From: Pedosphaera sp.
GTDB taxonomy: Bacteria > Verrucomicrobiota > Verrucomicrobiae > Limisphaerales > Pedosphaeraceae
Reading direction: 5' to 3'
DNA: 8,384 nucleotides
NCBI GenBank assembly: GCA_028293265.1
Contig: JAQGPB010000536.1
Coordinates: 1 to 8,384, forward strand
A program made the translations under genes and the position numbers. The notes under the pieces were generated by a model. That model was not told the DNA's origin. It ran no database searches and was given only the letters and a program-made list of their open reading frames with translations. Of this stretch, positions 5,504-8,384 are shown piece by piece. Positions within the stretch are counted from its first letter, which is position 1; every line of letters starts with the position of its first letter.

Positions 5504-8384
5504 TCAATCCAAAGTAAGATTCACCCGGTCTTCGCCCTTGAAGGACCCGCCGAGCGGTTTGGGCGCGGTGATGAACAGCCGGTCGGCGGTGACTTTTTCA
5601 CCCTGCAACAAATAGGCCTGGACTTTCGCAGCGCGCCGCTTCATCAGCACGCGCAAATCGTCGTCCGTGACTTCGATTTTTTGGAGCAATTGCGTTTCCA
5701 TGTCGGCGACTTCCGGCTCGGCGGAGGCTGAAACGGCGGCGGGCTGGATGGAAGTCGCCGCAGGCCGTGGCTTGGCCGAAGCTTTCGCGGGCTTTAACGG
5801 GCCGAACAGCAGGCTCGCGCCGCGCTCGTGCCGCTCGGCGTCCAACGCCAGCGCCTGCAGGTGCGCGGCTTTCGCCTGGCCGGCGGCGAGTTGCAATTCT
5901 GCCGCGGACGGCTGGTTGGTGGGTGTTTCGCTCGGCTGGTATTTTCCAAAGTTGGTCTGATAAAGTTGTTTGACGAAGCGTTCGTAATCTTTCGGCTCCA
6001 GCTTGACTTCGCCAATGGCCACGGCGGATTTGCCGGCGTCGGTTTGCTCCTTGACCCAGAGCGATTTGATCTGCTGCTCCAATTTCACGCGGGCCAACGG
6101 CGCGCGGTCAAGCGCGGGATCGGCCGAGCCGTTGATTTCCAGGGTGAGTTCCGGACGCTCGTAAAGGGCCTTGATGAGGGTGCTGAGCTTGTTGGTCTCA
6201 GTGTCAGGTATCGCGGCCAGACCCGGCTCGAAATTGACGAAGCTCAATTCTTCGCCGCCGCCGAACATCGCGCCGAGCAACGAGAATGGCGAAGTGGCGG
6301 CTTTCGCGATGAGATTGCCGACCACCTGCCAGATGATGGGGCCGAGCTTGAATGTCGGATCATCTATGCGGCCGGCGACGGGCACGTCCAGTTGGATGCG
6401 GCCATGGCGGTCCTTGAGCAGGGCGATGGCGAGCTTCACCGGGAGCTTGGTGGCGTCGGGGCTGTCGTTCTTGGGGCCGAGGGTCAGTTGATCCACGTAA
6501 AAACCGTTCTCGGCCTTGAGGGCCTTCTTTTCCACCAGATAATGTACGCCGAACGAAAGCTTGCCCTTCTGCAACGGCCGCCCGGCGAATCTTTCGGTGT
6601 AGGGCGTGAAGGCGGTCAATTCGGTGTTTGTGAAGGCAACCGAAACGTCGGCGAAAACATCATTGGCCAGCGGATTTATTTTGCCGCTGACGCCGAAGGG
6701 AGAATGGGAATCCACCTTGCCATTCAAATCCACGACGGCGGTGGTGTCCTCCTTGGAGGAAAGCCCCCTGATGCTCCCGCCGAATTCCTGCACGTCAAAT
6801 GTACAATGCGGCTCGATGGATTGGTCCGCGAAATGAATCGAAGCGTTTTCAAACACCAATGCGCCGAGCGCGATGTCGGGCATGGTTTTATTTGCGGGCG
6901 TCGCGTTGGGTTCAGCGGCCGCCGATGCTGCGTTCGTCCGGGCGGCGATTTGGTTGCGCAGGATGGTCTGCAAATTGGCGCGGTGATCGGGGCCGACGAT
7001 GAGGCTGGTGTTCAGACCGGTGAACTTGACCTGGCTGACTTGCAGCTTGTCTGGTTGCATGGTGAGCTGGATGCCGTCCACATTGAGCGCGTCCCATCTG
7101 GCGAAATCCTTGAAGAGGACGTCATCAGCAGTGGCGAAATTGGCGATGGCGACGTCGCCGGCAAAACTGATCAGCGGCGCGCCCGGCTCGGGAGCGGCGT
7201 AGCGCGCGCGCCCCTGAAGATTGAGAAAACCGCTCGTGACGGCCAGCTTGATTTGCTCTTCGACGTAAGGTTGAAGGGAGCGCAGGTCGAGATTTGTCAG
7301 CGCGAGTTGCAAGTCGGCTGAAGGCGGCAGAAGCGAGGCGGTGCCGTTCACACCGATGAAGCCGCTTTTCTGAAAGCGCAGCGACGCAGAGACAGCCACC
7401 GGAGCGTTGCTGGCATTGGAAACGCCTTTGAGGTCAAATGCGAGTTGGGCGATGTCGAATGCGGCGGGCTTGGCGGGCTTTTTGTCCTCGGCTCGGATGG
7501 TGTAATTGTCAAAGGCGATTTCATCAATCTTCGCGGTCAATGGCGGCAGGCGCGAGGGAACGGGAGTTTTGTTTTCCGCAGTGTGCCTGGCGGGAGAATT
7601 GAGGAGCGAGAGCAGGTTGATGCTGCCGTCTTGATTTTGTCGGACGAGGATTGAGCCGCCGGAAGATTTAATCAGGCCGACCCGCGCGTTCATGCGGGCA
7701 ACGTTCGCTGCGGCATCAGTGACGGAAAATTCTGGAATCTTCACGACCGTTTCGCCGGTGGCGGGCACCTTGAGTTCTAGGTCGCTGAGATGCACGGCGG
7801 CATTGGAGACGGAGAGATCGAGGAAATTGGTGACGGAGTCGTAATTGTAATCCGCCGTGATGTCCAGCAGGCCGCCGGCGATTTCGAATTGCGCGTAATC
7901 GTGGCTGTAGGTGGAATATTTTTTCAACGGCAGACCGCCGATGCGGAATTTGCCCGCCGAACGGAGCGGATTGATGGTGACAGTTCCCGACCAGCCAAAA
8001 GTTTCACCCTCGCCAGTGCGCGCCAGAAATTTGTAGGGGCTGTCCTGGTCGCGGATGCTGGTGAACGTGGTAAGATTTACGTCAATGGGCGTGAACGCGG
8101 TGTGGAAAGGTGTCGCGCGATTCAGATCGGCGAAGGCGACCGTGCCATTGGTAACGGTCAACTTATAAACAATCAAAGACGGGATGGCCTGCGGCTTGGC
8201 CGGCTTCGGTGCGGTCGGAGTGTTGGTGAGCAGGTTGGCAAAATTGAAATTGCCATCCGCCTGATAGGTGATCTGGGCGAACGGCTTTTGCAGGCTGATT
8301 TCGTCGAACACCCAGGTGCGCTTGAACAGCGAGGCCCAAAGCTGGAAGTTCGCATAAAACTCATCGAAGGAACTGAACACGTCG
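5504..8384 (-). CDS. DUF748 (AsmA-like) large envelope protein, 5' end cut by window
   Basis: About 960 residues are visible and the frame stays open to the right edge. The GTG at 8378-8380 is not a believable start: it opens mid-domain, and these proteins normally begin with a membrane anchor, so a stretch holding that anchor is missing. The DUF748 pattern is clear and repeated: 'LFKRTWVFDEISLQKP' then 'ADGNFNFANLL' near the visible N-terminus, and 'NQDGSINLLSLL' near 7600. Then come ALVFENASIHFAD (about 6840) and LEINGSADPALDR (about 6105-6150). Two Ala/Pro/Asn-rich linkers lie near 6880-6950 and 5705-5810, and an Ala-rich, likely helical stretch near 5830-5920. The family is predicted to form long beta-rich periplasmic structures; AsmA-like relatives are implicated in phospholipid transport between membranes, so a similar role is inferred, not shown. 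Its TGA (5504-5506) is one base before the SDR start. The long plus-strand frame at 5828-7321 is its shadow. Confidence 0.9.
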   Translation of the reverse strand, partial: DVFSSFDEFYANFQLWASLFKRTWVFDEISLQKPFAQITYQADGNFNFANLLTNTPTAPKPAKPQAIPSLIVYKLTVTNGTVAFADLNRATPFHTAFTPIDVNLTTFTSIRDQDSPYKFLARTGEGETFGWSGTVTINPLRSAGKFRIGGLPLKKYSTYSHDYAQFEIAGGLLDITADYNYDSVTNFLDLSVSNAAVHLSDLELKVPATGETVVKIPEFSVTDAAANVARMNARVGLIKSSGGSILVRQNQDGSINLLSLLNSPARHTAENKTPVPSRLPPLTAKIDEIAFDNYTIRAEDKKPAKPAAFDIAQLAFDLKGVSNASNAPVAVSASLRFQKSGFIGVNGTASLLPPSADLQLALTNLDLRSLQPYVEEQIKLAVTSGFLNLQGRARYAAPEPGAPLISFAGDVAIANFATADDVLFKDFARWDALNVDGIQLTMQPDKLQVSQVKFTGLNTSLIVGPDHRANLQTILRNQIAARTNAASAAAEPNATPANKTMPDIALGALVFENASIHFADQSIEPHCTFDVQEFGGSIRGLSSKEDTTAVVDLNGKVDSHSPFGVSGKINPLANDVFADVSVAFTNTELTAFTPYTERFAGRPLQKGKLSFGVHYLVEKKALKAENGFYVDQLTLGPKNDSPDATKLPVKLAIALLKDRHGRIQLDVPVAGRIDDPTFKLGPIIWQVVGNLIAKAATSPFSLLGAMFGGGEELSFVNFEPGLAAIPDTETNKLSTLIKALYERPELTLEINGSADPALDRAPLARVKLEQQIKSLWVKEQTDAGKSAVAIGEVKLEPKDYERFVKQLYQTNFGKYQPSETPTNQPSAAELQLAAGQAKAAHLQALALDAERHERGASLLFGPLKPAKASAKPRPAATSIQPAAVSASAEPEVADMETQLLQKIEVTDDDLRVLMKRRAAKVQAYLLQGEKVTADRLFITAPKPLGGSFKGEDRVNLTLD

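Noticed and set aside
5828..7321. A 497-residue plus-strand open frame
   Set aside because: It is the shadow of the DUF748 gene, in GC-rich DNA where antisense stops are rare.
8378..8380. GTG as the start codon of the DUF748 protein
   Set aside because: The frame is open to the window edge, the GTG begins inside a recognisable domain repeat, and the expected N-terminal membrane anchor is absent.
1..8384. CRISPR array, tRNA/rRNA, phage or insertion-sequence genes, defence or toxin-antitoxin system
   Set aside because: I looked for regular spaced repeats, transposase or nuclease motifs and cloverleaf sequences and saw none; the DUF2934 and small membrane genes do not overlap or pair like toxin-antitoxin genes.

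Overview
The window is a GC-rich bacterial chromosome segment (roughly 60% GC in the genes) carrying seven protein-coding genes, two of them cut by the window edges. Two hairpin-forming elements in the MBL/DUF2934 gap, a DUF2934 small protein and a very long DUF748 (AsmA-like) protein together resemble Verrucomicrobiota of the Pedosphaera/Limisphaera type. That assignment is inference from gene content and a remembered repeat type, not from a marker gene.

Layout from left to right. Bases 1-1745 (minus) hold the N-terminal 581 residues of an MsbA-like ABC exporter half-transporter whose nucleotide-binding domain has lost the catalytic Glu and the switch His. Bases 1940-3010 (minus) encode an exported metallo-beta-lactamase-fold hydrolase of the ComEC/Rec2 soluble-domain type. 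The 277-base gap up to 3287 holds two hairpin elements. Bases 3288-3569 (minus) encode a DUF2934 small protein. It diverges, across a 183-base AT-rich promoter region with a 7+7 bp palindrome, from a PmtA/COG3963-like SAM methyltransferase at 3753-4361 (plus). An AT-rich stretch of about 45% GC follows, with a small two-helix membrane protein ending at 4717. A classical NAD(P)-dependent SDR oxidoreductase (4735-5502, minus) lies one base downstream of the stop codon of a DUF748 protein that fills 5504-8384 (minus) and runs off the right edge.

How the genes relate: the DUF748-SDR pair is almost certainly one transcript with coupled translation. The ABC gene, the MBL gene and the DUF2934 gene are on the same strand but separated by about 190 and 280 bases, so they need not be co-transcribed. 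Envelope and lipid themes recur (ABC exporter, phospholipid-methyltransferase-like enzyme, AsmA-like protein, small membrane protein), but nothing in the sequence ties them into one pathway. I found no tRNA, rRNA, CRISPR array, transposase, integrase, phage gene or recognisable defence system. I see an ordinary chromosomal neighbourhood with a few features worth checking, not a clearly new system.
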